Shown: positions 35,299 to 46,388 of the stretch, in pieces | Layout: the number at the start of each line of letters is the position of its first letter | Position numbering within the stretch: position 1 is the first letter of the stretch | Source: Verrucomicrobiota bacterium | GTDB lineage: Bacteria; Verrucomicrobiota; Verrucomicrobiia; Limisphaerales; SIBE01 | Length of the DNA: 58,582 nucleotides | Direction of reading: 5' to 3' | NCBI GenBank assembly: GCA_016871515.1 | Contig: VHDE01000022.1 | Span: 1-58,582 of the forward strand | Program-made: the position numbers and the translations under genes | The notes under the pieces: model-generated | What the model was told of the DNA's origin: nothing | The model's database searches: none | The model's input: the letters and a program-made list of their open reading frames with translations, nothing else

Positions 35299-36291
35299 TC
35301 ATCGCGCCTCGCGAGTGACCTGTGCGGCGAGCTGGTCCAAATCAATTTGTGCGCCGGCCGCAGGAAAAGGATGCGGCAGCAGATACCAATCTTCGGTGAA
35401 TGAAACCGAGCCTCCCGGAGGGATATCGTTGCGCGCGCCGTGCGGCTCGAGTTCGCAGACGGGGAGCTGTTCGGCCTTCGGATAATAGAAGCAAAGAGTC
35501 AGACCCGCGACTTCAGGATAAACGCCGTCCGGCGGGGACGGGTAACGCTTCACAAAAGCCTGATGATGTGGCATGACGTAAGCAAACCAGCCGGCGTTCG
35601 AATCAAAGCCCAGCTTGGGCTGGCGCGTCGGGCCGAGCACTTCGAGAAATTGGCCACGACGGCGGACATTCGGGTCCGTGGGCCCGATGAGGATTCCCCC
35701 TCGATCGTACATTACCCAGCCATTGGGAAAACGTTGTGTCTCCGGCGTGAGCGGAACCACACCGATGCCGCCATGGATGGCAAACGTGCGGCTCCAATGC
35801 GCCCAGCGCTTCGTTTCCTGCGACACGTTCCGAATGATTTGCGTGCAGGCCAAGTGTGTGGATTTGGCGTCGAGGCGAAACTCGCGGATAAGCTGCACGC
35901 CGGTCGCTTCGTCGGCCTGGCTGGTTAACCGCACGGCACGTGGTCCGATGGCCTCGGCTTGCCATGCGCCACTCCAGAGCTTGTCGCGCCTGGGAATCAG
36001 AAACTCCGGCCCGATGTCAAAACGCCCCGCGCTGTCCGGTGCGCGCGGTCCGCCAGGCGCGCCCCATTTCACCTCGTTGGGATCGAGGTAAAGCGCATTG
36101 ATCCCCTTGGACGAATACTCCAGCACACGCCCGCCAACTTGATGGCAAAGCGTGACCCGCGTTTCCGCGTTCGAAAGTTCAAAGCAATCGGTGTAGTTCA
36201 GCACTTTCACCCGCCGCACACCTTCCGGGAGTTCCGCGGCGGACGAGGCAACGGCGATACTCAACAGGACAGTCAGAAATGTAGTGCGCAT
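35299..36291 (-). CDS. Secreted DUF4380-like beta-sandwich protein
   Basis: Starts with a signal peptide (MRTTFLTVLLSIAVASSAAE, cut probably after SSA). The body reads FELSNAETRVTLCHQVGGRV, LEYSSKGINALYLDPNE, IREFRLDAKSTHLACTQIIR and FVKRYPSPPDGVYPE, resembling DUF4380 and aldose-epimerase-like carbohydrate-binding folds. 330 aa from ATG 36291; the frame extends 30 codons further without support. It is likely periplasmic and probably sugar-related, but no catalytic residue can be assigned. Confidence 0.7.
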   Translation of the reverse strand: MRTTFLTVLLSIAVASSAAELPEGVRRVKVLNYTDCFELSNAETRVTLCHQVGGRVLEYSSKGINALYLDPNEVKWGAPGGPRAPDSAGRFDIGPEFLIPRRDKLWSGAWQAEAIGPRAVRLTSQADEATGVQLIREFRLDAKSTHLACTQIIRNVSQETKRWAHWSRTFAIHGGIGVVPLTPETQRFPNGWVMYDRGGILIGPTDPNVRRRGQFLEVLGPTRQPKLGFDSNAGWFAYVMPHHQAFVKRYPSPPDGVYPEVAGLTLCFYYPKAEQLPVCELEPHGARNDIPPGGSVSFTEDWYLLPHPFPAAGAQIDLDQLAAQVTREAR

Positions 36292-36393
36292 AAAATGATC
36301 AGACATTGATAGCGCAGTGTGCGATCCGCGCCACACTAATCGCATCTGGTGAATATGGGAGGCGCATCTCGGCGCCGCCACGGTTTGGTGGCA

Positions 36394-36411
36394 GGGACGG
36401 CGCGCCGTCCC
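36394..36411. repeat. 18-bp perfect palindrome, family H, at gene 3' end
   Basis: GGGACGGCGCGCCGTCCC is self-complementary, and CTACC follows. The TAG stop of the SWIM gene is the complement of this CTA (36411-36413). The element therefore provides the stop codon and the last bases of that gene. The rest of the gap to 36292 is featureless. Confidence 0.85.
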
Positions 36412-37250
36412 TACCCTGCGTTCTTGCGCTTAATGCTTCGCGGCGCCCTGCGTTTGGGTTTTGCTCTTTTCGGAGTCGCGCGTTTGGCGCGGAGGACGGC
36501 CGGGTTGGGCGGCGCGACCTGCGCCGTTGCGACGGGCGTGGACTCAATCTCGACGCCGAAAATGTCACTGAGGTCCGCGCCTGCAAGCGTTGCGGTCCCT
36601 GTGTCTGCCGCTGGCGCAATCGCGGTTGCGCTGGCAGCCGTGATGAGTTCTTGCATGTCCACGCAGCGCAGGGTGAAGAAGAGTTCAGGCTTTTCATCGA
36701 GTCGCGCTCCCACTCCGTAAAGCACGGCGGCGACGTGTTTGCACATGTCGGCCCAGTCGGGACACGAACAATCAAGGTCGATTTCTTTCGGCGCGGGGAA
36801 CAGACCCGTGCCATGTGCGGTGATGTCGGCGAGAATGTCCTTCGAGAGCTGGCCTTGCAGGAGATCGAGCAGGTTGGTTACTTTGCCCGCGCTGCGAGTT
36901 TTGAAGTCGCCCCAGCACTTTGCAGCCAGCGGACGGAAGCCAATCGCGATCTTGTATAGCTCGGAGCCTTGCACCAGCGCCTCGACCTTGCCGCGCGAAA
37001 CTTGCAGATCGATGACGGAACCGTTGCGCACGTAGGAGCGGCCCCGTGGCAACCGGTTCGCGTAGTCGCTATAGGCTTCGAGGTTGTCACACCACGCCTT
37101 GCCCCAGAAGGTGCTCGCGATCTTCCGGCCCGTCAGCGACACAGGAGCCAAAGCGCGACCGGACTTGGACGCGAGTTTCTTGGCAGCGGCTTCAGCTTTC
37201 CGCCGGCGCTCGGCCGCGGAGACGTACGGTTTGAAAGAGTACCAGGACAT
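36411..37250 (-). CDS. SWIM zinc-finger protein
   Basis: SWIM motif CSCPDWADMCKH with C161, C163, C170 and H172, the CxCxnCxH zinc ligand set used for DNA or protein binding. N-terminal WGKAWCDNLEAYSDYANRLP is conserved in bacterial SWIM proteins that precede SNF2 helicases. The C-terminus (about 220-279) is Ala/Pro/Lys/Arg-rich and ends in a basic tail. 279 aa. It lies 58 bp downstream of the SNF2 gene on the same strand, an arrangement often seen, suggesting a joint DNA-remodelling function. Stop codon lies in palindrome H. Confidence 0.88.
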   Translation of the reverse strand: MSWYSFKPYVSAAERRRKAEAAAKKLASKSGRALAPVSLTGRKIASTFWGKAWCDNLEAYSDYANRLPRGRSYVRNGSVIDLQVSRGKVEALVQGSELYKIAIGFRPLAAKCWGDFKTRSAGKVTNLLDLLQGQLSKDILADITAHGTGLFPAPKEIDLDCSCPDWADMCKHVAAVLYGVGARLDEKPELFFTLRCVDMQELITAASATAIAPAADTGTATLAGADLSDIFGVEIESTPVATAQVAPPNPAVLRAKRATPKRAKPKRRAPRSIKRKNAG

Positions 37251-37308
37251 AGGAATTAGTGGTTAGGATTGAGTTGTGAATCGTGATGCGTGATGCGTGT
37301 GAGGGAGA

Positions 37309-40065
<2,757 letters not shown>

Positions 40066-40269
40066 TCTGAAACGGGCCCGGCCTATGCCGGAGCACACTC
40101 GAATTATGCGGCACTCCGGACTGCCAATCACTCCTTTGTTATTAGTTTCAATTCACAGTTTGCCAACGGGTTGTTCACTTTGAAGAAGGACTGTAACCGG
40201 AGAACGCGGCGGTCAATCGAATCGTGAATACGAAGGTTATTTAGCGGCGCAAATTCGGGAGACTCGTTT

Positions 40270-40956
40270 TCATTTCAATACATTGCGCAGGCGGGATGCA
40301 TAGCCGCGCGCTTCACCTTCGGCCTCGATCCGCTCGAACTGAGAATGTGCTAAGATGGGACCTTGCACCGGCACTCCGTCACCGGTTTCAGCGACGTCCT
40401 TCAACACACCCGCGGCGGCGGCAACTGCGGCGTTCATTTCATCCAGGTTCCTGCGCAGCGCGTTCAAATCGCGGCCCGGCCAATAATCGCTTTCGTCCGT
40501 GATTTTCACCATCAGTCCGGGAGATTTTGCGGCGGCGAGGAGATCAATCACGGCGGTGTGGCAGCGGCGGAAGTGCTCCCATCCGTGCAGGCCGGCGTAT
40601 TGCGTCTTGCAGAAGCTTTTCAGTCGCCAACCGCCGCGTCCATAATGGCACAAGCCCAGCAGCAACGGCTCGCAATCGCGTCCCACAAGCACGCGGAACA
40701 GGTGCCCTGCGACCGGGCGAATTTCCTCGCCGGTGAAGGCGTTGAGCTGTCCGGCCACACGGTGCATGCGCCATTCCATTGCAAGGCGGCGTTCCCCCGG
40801 GGCGAAGCCGAGACTGCCGACGGCATCGAACCGCCGCTTCCGCTTGAACTTGAGCGCCAGCTTGCGCAACTCCTCCGCCGCCCATTTGGCCTGACAATCG
40901 TCCATTCCTTTGTGGGCGCCGGCTAACTTGAGTTGGTAATGGATCGTCAACCCCAT
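40270..40956 (-). CDS. Conserved protein of unknown function (MGLTIHY type)
   Basis: 228 aa starting MGLTIHYQLKLAGAHKGMDD, an opening I associate with uncharacterised PVC proteins. It has a Lys/Arg-rich stretch (KLALKFKRKRRFD), an ordered core (PLLLGLCHYGRGGWRLKSFC) and KITDESDYWPGRDLNALRRN with a long C-terminal helix region. No catalytic motif is recognised. It lies upstream of the SNF2 gene on the same strand with 200 bp between them (40066-40269, no other feature seen). Confidence 0.7.
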   Translation of the reverse strand: MGLTIHYQLKLAGAHKGMDDCQAKWAAEELRKLALKFKRKRRFDAVGSLGFAPGERRLAMEWRMHRVAGQLNAFTGEEIRPVAGHLFRVLVGRDCEPLLLGLCHYGRGGWRLKSFCKTQYAGLHGWEHFRRCHTAVIDLLAAAKSPGLMVKITDESDYWPGRDLNALRRNLDEMNAAVAAAAGVLKDVAETGDGVPVQGPILAHSQFERIEAEGEARGYASRLRNVLK

Positions 40957-40962
40957 GACACG

Positions 40963-41220
40963 TCACAATAATTCGTCCGCGCGTTTCTCTCTCGTCACCT
41001 TCGGCTTCTTCACCCTCTCGGCTTTCGCTTCCTCGGCGGCGCGTTCGAGGTTTAGCGCGAGCAAGTTTTCCAAAATCCGTTCATCGCTGAGATCGGCGGG
41101 CCAACCGTAGGCAGCGGCAACGGCGGCGTCGAGTTTCTTGTGAGCCAGGTCGAGCCAGGCGGCACCCGAGAACCAGCTGAGACTGTCGATTAATTTGCGC
41201 CTTGAGCGGACATCCGCCAC
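40963..41220 (-). pseudogene. C-terminal remnant of an MmeI-like DNA methyltransferase
   Basis: 85 aa reading [20 protein letters not shown] then [20 protein letters not shown] and a Lys/Arg-rich tail. The [12 protein letters not shown]...LLALNLER stretch closely resembles the extreme C-terminus of large bifunctional type IIL/MmeI-like methyltransferases (COG1002), which lie in proteins of about 900 residues. No methyltransferase or nuclease domain remains here. It ends 6 bp from the 40270-40956 gene. An independent small protein is the alternative. Confidence 0.55.
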
Positions 41221-41239
41221 GGCTTATTGTCTCACAGCG

Positions 41240-41419
41240 ATGCAACACATAAAGGCCAAGCCGGAAGTGGCGCGAAAGAAAAATTCTTCCACGCGCCTGA
41301 CACCAAAACAGCTCCGACGTTTAGCCGACCGTATGGTTGCAGCCACTGATCCTGCCGAGATCGACCGTCTGAAGGAAGAATTGGAACGCGGCTTCTACGG
41401 CGATCCAACGCATGCCTAA
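41240..41419 (+). CDS. Small helical protein, first of an overlapping pair
   Basis: 59 aa from ATG 41240: basic N-terminus MQHIKAKPEVARKKNSSTRL, then a heptad-like helix (LTPKQLRRLADRMVAATDPA and EIDRLKEELERGFYGD). The frame runs back to 41195, but the internal ATG fits the divergent gap. It overlaps the next gene by 8 bp, a layout like toxin-antitoxin operons. No family recognised. Confidence 0.6.
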   Translation: MQHIKAKPEVARKKNSSTRLTPKQLRRLADRMVAATDPAEIDRLKEELERGFYGDPTHA

Positions 41420-41657
41420 GATTCGGCGGGAAAAGCTTCCGCGCCCGCTGTTTCGCCATTTGGTTGACCGCGCTCGGGAACGGGAGATTTCTACAGAACA
41501 ATTGGAACTGTTGTTCGAATGGATCGAGACGGAACCGGAAGTGCCTACAGGCAAATGGTTCAAGCGGTTTTCCGAAGTCACCGTGTGTGGCCACGCGGAA
41601 CTGATTAAGACCTTCCTGCGTCCGAACCAAGCCGCTCTCGGCGAAGAAGTCATCTAA
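41412..41657 (+). CDS. Small conserved protein of unknown function, second of the pair
   Basis: 81 aa: MPKIRREKLPRPLFRHLVDR, AREREISTEQLELLFEWIET, GKWFKRFSEVTVCGHAELIK and TFLRPNQAALGEEV. The pattern (EVPxGKWFKRF...TVCGxxELIKTFL) occurs in many small bacterial proteins of unknown role. Overlaps the preceding gene, so the two are translated together. A two-gene addiction module is a hypothesis only. Confidence 0.65.
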   Translation: MPKIRREKLPRPLFRHLVDRAREREISTEQLELLFEWIETEPEVPTGKWFKRFSEVTVCGHAELIKTFLRPNQAALGEEVI

Positions 41658-41698
41658 GCCGCAACTAAGAGTTGGTTTTCTGAATAAGAGATTAGTGT

Positions 41699-42241
41699 CT
41701 AAGGTTCAGGAATATGCTTGTCTGCCAAAGCCTTCAGCGCGCCCACGAATCCGGCTAGTCCAGCTTGTATCTCCACCAGAAAAACGAAATCCGGCTCTCC
41801 CGAACAATGAGGGACCCAGTGTGCAAACATTCGTAACATCACCTCTATTTTGAACTCCGCAGAGATGTCCACGGCGTAAGCCTTCTCGTAAGCATCATAC
41901 CTTTCGCGAAGATCTGTGATTGCGAAGACAACAGATTCCTGTTTGTCGTCCTCTGGACCGTCACACTCATCGTACGCCATATCGAAGTATCGATGGTGGA
42001 GGTCTCGTACGACATTCTGATGTTTCTGGAGCACTCCTTCGGCGTACCACAAGTGTGACAGAAGAACTCCCTTAAACAGAAAATTGTGTGCGTCGTTTTC
42101 CATTTTTAGTTCTTTAACCTTGGGATGATTCAACAACAAGCCGCTCGTTTCGGTTGGGCAACGCAAAATGAATTCCCATGCGATAGCGGCGAATTCCTCC
42201 CTGCTAGCATTTTCTGGTGTCGTTCTCTTGATTGGCCACAT
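41699..42241 (-). CDS. Hypothetical protein
   Basis: 180 aa from ATG 42241 (MWPIKRTTPENASREEFAAI); the frame also opens at 42283. Acidic and helical (NDAHNFLFKGVLLSHLWYAE; DISAEFKIEVMLRMFAHWVP), cytoplasmic, with no recognised domain. It lies 87 bp downstream of the VapD-like gene on the same strand and could share its transcript. Codon use looks less GC-rich than in neighbouring genes, a hint of transfer. Confidence 0.6.
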   Translation of the reverse strand: MWPIKRTTPENASREEFAAIAWEFILRCPTETSGLLLNHPKVKELKMENDAHNFLFKGVLLSHLWYAEGVLQKHQNVVRDLHHRYFDMAYDECDGPEDDKQESVVFAITDLRERYDAYEKAYAVDISAEFKIEVMLRMFAHWVPHCSGEPDFVFLVEIQAGLAGFVGALKALADKHIPEP

Positions 42242-42328
42242 AAAAGCGAAACGTCTCAATCTCAGGCAATGTCTCGACAGCAAACGTCGATACGCAGCCG
42301 TTAAGCCCTTTCAAGGTGCACCAGAAAT

Positions 42329-42685
42329 TCACTGGGAAGGCGGACCGGGGCGAGTCATCTTCATTCGTCTGCTCATAAGCTCCCTTCGTCCGAGTGCGCT
42401 GCCTCTTTCGATCCAAGGTATCAAGTCGTCAGAATCGAGCACCTGCAAGGCGCGAATGTCCGAAACACAATTTCGTATCCACGGGAATTTCCTGGCTAGT
42501 TCGAAGATCGCTAAAGCTGGTCCATTGGCAGTCACCGACTTGTCGCCGTAGTACAAGGTTCCTTGCTTATGCGAGAACCCGTGCGCTGCCAAAAGTTCTC
42601 TCACGTCTTTGTAGAAATTCGTATAGGAATCTCCGTATTCCTTCTTCAAGGCATCGGTGTCTAAGTCGAAAGCAATAGCGTACAT
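42329..42685 (-). CDS. vapD: VapD-like endoribonuclease (Cas2-fold) candidate
   Basis: From ATG 42685: MYAIAFDLDTDALKKEYGDS, YTNFYKDVRELLAAHGFSHK, QGTLYYGDK and VSDIRALQVLDSDDLIPWIE, which is the full VapD pattern (MYAIAFDLDT... QGS... RDIRAxRI). VapD is a Cas2-like homodimeric mRNA-cleaving toxin. About 25 extra C-terminal residues (GSALGRRELMSRRMKMTRPG) exceed the usual length. MIPH upstream (42697) is an alternative start. No CRISPR array or cas1 is nearby, and no VapX-like partner is recognised. 42698-43147 holds no supported gene, only short acidic frames on the minus strand. Confidence 0.8.
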   Translation of the reverse strand: MYAIAFDLDTDALKKEYGDSYTNFYKDVRELLAAHGFSHKQGTLYYGDKSVTANGPALAIFELARKFPWIRNCVSDIRALQVLDSDDLIPWIERGSALGRRELMSRRMKMTRPGPPSQ

Positions 42686-43147
42686 GTGCGGAATCATTAA
42701 TTTATTTGAACCTGAAAGTCGATTTGGTGGGCCGCTGGGTAGGCCCGCCGCTGAGTGGTATCTATCCTTGTGAATATCACTCGACTTCACCGATTCCGCT
42801 CTCACTTGACGGTCGGCCAATGCTGGAAGATGCCTGCTTCCCCTTCCCAGATTGCTGGGCGGCGTTTTCTGCTTTGCAGAAGCACATGCCTAGCACATCG
42901 CGATCATCCGACAGCGTCAATTGACAGATCGTCGAATCGATATGAGCAATCTAACTCGAACTCTTCACTGTCGAAATTCTCACGCGTTCTGATGAAGTCA
43001 ATCTCCCGTCAGGAGAATTCAGAATTTGTTTCGTAGGCCGTGGTCATTGACATCAAGACACCGGCGAAAGAAACGTGGAATGGCCGACCAATCGTCTCGT
43101 TAACTGAACCAATTCCGGGTCAGGCAACGGTCGTCAGTGGCGTCACC

Positions 43148-44854
43148 CTATTTGAACATCACGACCGCCGCGGCGATCCACACCATAACACACAGCCCAG
43201 CGGTCAATGCCCACCAAGCGCAACGCCGTCCCAGCTTCTGCTGCACGCGAAAGCCGTAAATCACGGGAGTGACCGGATAAAAGAACAGGTTCAAGACTCC
43301 CCAACCCGCGCTGCCGCGAAATCCCGCGATGACGCCCCACAGCCATCCAAACGCGTTGAGCAGGAGCAGCAGCAGCAGCGCGGCTCCGAAAATCAATATC
43401 TTCCGGATGGGGAGTGCTTTCAGATCACCTGTGAACGGGACGTACCCCGACGATTTGCCGTCAAGCTGGCGCTGCACCGATTCGCGACGTTTCGTCACAA
43501 AAAACTTCAAGGGATGAGCTTCCTGCGCAGACGGCGCGTCCGCCAGGACACGCTCAAAACGTTCGGGAGCTTTGTCGCCATTTTCTCGAATCAACGGCCG
43601 AAGGAAGTCTGCCGTGACGGATATCTGCCGGTGCATTTTTTCCTCTGCAAAAATGGAACCCAGATATTCAGCCAGATAAGCGCGGAACTTCTCTTTGTGC
43701 CGGGGAATTTTCAGCACGCGCTCGATCAGCCGGTTGCGGTTGCCACCCGGACGGTCGATGCTCAAATCGCGGCGAGCATCTGGACTGCCCTCCATCGGAA
43801 ACGCGCCGAACGAATGATCCATGTCCCAGGGCAGGAATTGAAACTTGTTCGAACGGGGTTCGAGATAGACGTAGTGGTTCTGGGTTCCGCCTAGAAAACT
43901 GTCGAGATTGGAGAGGAGGACATTCACGGCCAGGAAGCGCAGGAATTCATCCACGTCCAAGAATTCTTCCACCTTCTCGGCGAAAGCCGCGTCGTCCGAC
44001 TGATTGAGCAGCCGGGCGAAATCAATCACGCGGCGCTGTTGCGCGGGCGTGGGATCCGTTTTGGGCGCGTACGGTTTGACATAGTCTTCCCAGTTCTCGC
44101 CAAGATAGCGGAAAATCCCGAACGTCGTCGGCTTCAGCAACAACCCATCGGCGGAATCGTAGCGGTCTTTTAGGAACCGCTTGTCCACCTGCTCGACGAC
44201 CGTGTACAGCCCGCACGATTTTTTCTCGACCTCGCCGGGCACAGTGAGACTCAACCGCGCGAAACCGACGCGCGGGCCTGGCACGCCTGCTTCGCGAAAA
44301 AGTTCGTACGACAACGCCTCGCGCAGCATCGATGGGTCGGTCACACAGTTATTAAGGTTGAGCTTGGTCAGACCGCGGAACTGTTGTTCCGATTCGTATT
44401 CGCTGAAGTCCAATTTGAAAGAAAGCTTCCGGGCATTGAAACCTTCCAGAAAGGTCCCGTTGCCTTTGTAGCGCAGTCCAATCCCGGAAACGGTCTCTCC
44501 ATCAATCGTGGCCTCTGCCCGACCGAACTGATGATCCACGCCGAGGTAACCCGCCAGACCGGGCCGGGTGGATTTGTCGCTCCAGAAATGCTTGCCAGCG
44601 GCGGCGTCCTTCAACACGTCTTCGAAGGCCAGCATGATGCCAAGGATTCCGGTTTTGGTGCCCGGCGGTGGCTGCAATTTCTTCCATTCCGCGGCGTCCG
44701 CGCGCAGATGAACATCGATGAGGTTGGTCAACCCAAAGACTGTTCGGGATGGTTTCGCCTGAGCGGCTAACAACGGACTCGCTGTCAGCCCCAACGCACA
44801 CACGAAAAGATTGATGAGATGTCGCACTAGTTTTTGCCCAAGGATCGATGACAC
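43148..44854 (-). CDS. CotH-family protein (putative secreted protein kinase-like)
   Basis: 568 aa with a GTG start, signal-like N-terminus (LINLFVCALGLTASPLLAAQ), CotH domain (SGIGLRYKGNGTFLEGFNAR with KLSFKLDFSEYE, LREALSYELFREAGVPGPR, QFLPWDMDHSFGAFP), and two or three C-terminal membrane spans (ILIFGAALLLLLLLNAFGWL and later). The WDMDHSFG segment corresponds to the metal/ATP-binding Asp region of CotH kinases. It is probably anchored in the inner membrane with the CotH domain outside. Substrate unknown. Confidence 0.88.
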   Translation of the reverse strand: MSSILGQKLVRHLINLFVCALGLTASPLLAAQAKPSRTVFGLTNLIDVHLRADAAEWKKLQPPPGTKTGILGIMLAFEDVLKDAAAGKHFWSDKSTRPGLAGYLGVDHQFGRAEATIDGETVSGIGLRYKGNGTFLEGFNARKLSFKLDFSEYESEQQFRGLTKLNLNNCVTDPSMLREALSYELFREAGVPGPRVGFARLSLTVPGEVEKKSCGLYTVVEQVDKRFLKDRYDSADGLLLKPTTFGIFRYLGENWEDYVKPYAPKTDPTPAQQRRVIDFARLLNQSDDAAFAEKVEEFLDVDEFLRFLAVNVLLSNLDSFLGGTQNHYVYLEPRSNKFQFLPWDMDHSFGAFPMEGSPDARRDLSIDRPGGNRNRLIERVLKIPRHKEKFRAYLAEYLGSIFAEEKMHRQISVTADFLRPLIRENGDKAPERFERVLADAPSAQEAHPLKFFVTKRRESVQRQLDGKSSGYVPFTGDLKALPIRKILIFGAALLLLLLLNAFGWLWGVIAGFRGSAGWGVLNLFFYPVTPVIYGFRVQQKLGRRCAWWALTAGLCVMVWIAAAVVMFK

Positions 44855-44919
44855 GCTCGCGCAATCTATCGCATGACGCGTAAATCGGCCAATGGCAAAT
44901 AGACGGCAGGGAGTTCAGT

Positions 44920-45042
44920 GCAGCGGCGGGCATCCTGCCGCCCGGCGCCACGACGGAAACTTGCTATTGCATTTCAGAATGCGCGCATGTGCCGCCGGGC
45001 AGGATGCTACGGCTCTACGGCAGGCAGGATGCCCGCCGCTAC
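44920..45042. repeat. Palindromic repeat family B, copy B3
   Basis: Outer stem GCGGCGGGCATCCTGCC (44921) pairs with the segment ending GGCAGGATGCCCGCCGC at 45040. An inner pair CCGCCGGGCAGGATGC repeats the same motif. Lies between the divergent CotH and DUF1080 genes. The remainder of 44855-45162 has no other feature I can name. Confidence 0.85.
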
Positions 45043-45162
45043 GAATCAGCCAGATGTAGTGAACGGTAACTACCCTCGCTCGTCATCAAACGGCCGGTAC
45101 CGCCCGTCTATCGAGATCTGTAATGTCTGGCGTTCGCCCAGCTATCAGCTAGCATCGCACCG

Positions 45163-45789
45163 ATGAAACCAACTCTGCTTCTCACACTTGCACTTGTCAT
45201 CATTGGATCAACTGCCTTGCATGCGGCGGATTCTGAAGAAGGTTTCACGCCGATCTTCGACGGGAAGACGTTCACCGGCTGGAAAACCTCCATCGACAAC
45301 ACCAACACCTGGAAGATTGACGACGGAGCATTCCTCGCGAGCGGGCCGGTCGCGCATTTATTTTACGTAGGCGACGAGAAGCCGTTTAAGAATTTCGAGT
45401 TGAAGGTGGACGTGATGACGGTGACGAATTCCAATGGAGGCATTTATTTTCATACGGCGTATCAGGAGAGAGGCTTTCCAAGGGCGGGCATCGAATGCCA
45501 GGTCAATGTGAGTCACGGCGATTGGATCAAGACCGGCAGCCTGTACGGCCTGGTAAACGTCGGACTGACCCCCGCCAAGGACAACCAATGGTGGACCCAG
45601 CACATCATCGTTCGGGGACGCAAAGTCACCGTGAAAATCGACGGCAAAACCGTGATTGAATACAACGAACCTCCGATTGATCCGAATGCCCGCGCCAAAA
45701 AGCTTGGTGAAGGCATCTTCGCGCTCCAGGCACACGACCCTAAGAGCATCATCCGGTACAAAAACATCCGTGTGAAGCGCCTCGATTGA
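45163..45789 (+). CDS. DUF1080 (3-keto-disaccharide hydrolase-type) secreted protein
   Basis: 208 aa. Signal peptide (LLLTLALVIIGSTALHA). The domain begins EEGFTPIFDGKTFTGWK and includes TNTWKIDDGAFLASGP, SNGGIYFHTAYQERGFPRAG, IECQVNVSHGD, KVTVKIDGKTVIEYNEP and IRYKNIRVKRLD: the complete concanavalin-like DUF1080 fold. Some members hydrolyse 3-keto-glycosides. Probably periplasmic. Downstream, remnants of other genes begin within 15 bp. Confidence 0.92.
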   Translation: MKPTLLLTLALVIIGSTALHAADSEEGFTPIFDGKTFTGWKTSIDNTNTWKIDDGAFLASGPVAHLFYVGDEKPFKNFELKVDVMTVTNSNGGIYFHTAYQERGFPRAGIECQVNVSHGDWIKTGSLYGLVNVGLTPAKDNQWWTQHIIVRGRKVTVKIDGKTVIEYNEPPIDPNARAKKLGEGIFALQAHDPKSIIRYKNIRVKRLD

Positions 45790-45802
45790 CCTTTGGCAGA
45801 GA

Positions 45803-45960
45803 GATCGCAGCCAGCTTAGCGAGAAACATATTCGGCAAGTAATCGCTTTCGCTGGGGACGGACGGCTGAACGATGGCTCGACTTCTTCGAATGAGTTGCG
45901 CGACTTTTTCCGAAACGTGCCATCAGACCTTCTGGCAAAGTACATCAGCCAATGCCTTTC
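45803..45960 (+). pseudogene. N-terminal fragment of a restriction-endonuclease-like gene
   Basis: The plus frame from 45803 reads DRSQLSEKHIRQVIAFAGDG then RLNDGSTSSNELRDFFRNVP and SDLLAKYISQCL. I recognise this as the N-terminal part of a family of uncharacterised or restriction-like proteins (HIRQVIAFAGDGxLxD...ELRxFLRxVP...YxxQCL). No start codon precedes it, and after about 45957 the frame leaves the family and soon stops. Only the N-terminal domain survives, without the nuclease core. Confidence 0.5.
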
Positions 45961-46057
45961 GTTTGGCTGGGTTCAGCCAGATACTGTGCGCACCGCCTTC
46001 GCGATAAAAGACACACCCGTTTTGCCGCAGATGCCGTTCTAGGTCGGCACGTTTCAT
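45923..46057 (-). pseudogene. Truncated HicA-type toxin
   Basis: ATG 46057 opens MKRADLERHLRQNGCVFYRE, then GGAHSIWLNPAKRKA, the HicA dsRBD-like fold with its active-site His (GGxHxI). After NPAKRKAL (about 45952) the frame runs into unrelated sequence and stops, so the second half of the toxin is lost. No hicB is identifiable next to it. It abuts and slightly overlaps the restriction-like fragment on the opposite strand. Confidence 0.6.
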
Positions 46058-46349
46058 CGCTCGGCGAACTGAATCGTTTCGCGCACGGCTCTGGGAGAAA
46101 GCTCTTTCTCCACTGCAACCGGCGTGGATGTCGGACCGCCTCCATGTTCATGAGAAAGACGCGGCCTTGCGCTAGCACTGGGCTCGACCATCCCCGACCC
46201 ACCGGTTGCCGCCAGCGCACTTTCAGTCCCTCGGCGGGAAAGGATTTCACCAGGCTGGTTTCGTTCCAAACTCCATCACGGTTTGGCCCACGGAACTGCG
46301 GCCAATCCTCCGCGGAAACCGCCATAGCGAGCAATAAGATTGCGCCCAT
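45945..46349 (-). pseudogene. Truncated PQQ-repeat/WD40-like propeller protein
   Basis: ATG 46349 opens a signal-like N-terminus (MGAILLLAMAVSA) followed by EDWPQFRGPNRDGVWNETSL, VKSFPAEGLKVRWRQPVGRG and WSSPVLAQGRVFLMNMEAV, the first blade of secreted PQQ-like propeller proteins (normally about 400 aa). After about 46140 the frame is no longer propeller-like; the 3' remainder of this ORF overlaps the HicA remnant in another frame. It starts 40 bp downstream of the PVC dehydrogenase stop, with which it may once have formed an operon. Confidence 0.65.
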
Positions 46350-46388
46350 TCGCTTGGTGACGCGGCAAACTGCGGTTGAGTTTTGCTG

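Noticed and set aside
42329..42685. Cas2 protein
   Set aside because: The sequence fits VapD (RDIRA-type motif); no cas1, other cas gene or array is visible.
42698..43147. Small acidic ORFs on the minus strand (for example reading REIDFIRTRENFDSEEFELD)
   Set aside because: They are interrupted by stops, have no start and no recognised family, so I do not call a gene.
43040..43894. 284-aa plus-strand ORF
   Set aside because: Mostly antisense to the CotH gene; its first 35 codons lie in the gap but match nothing known.
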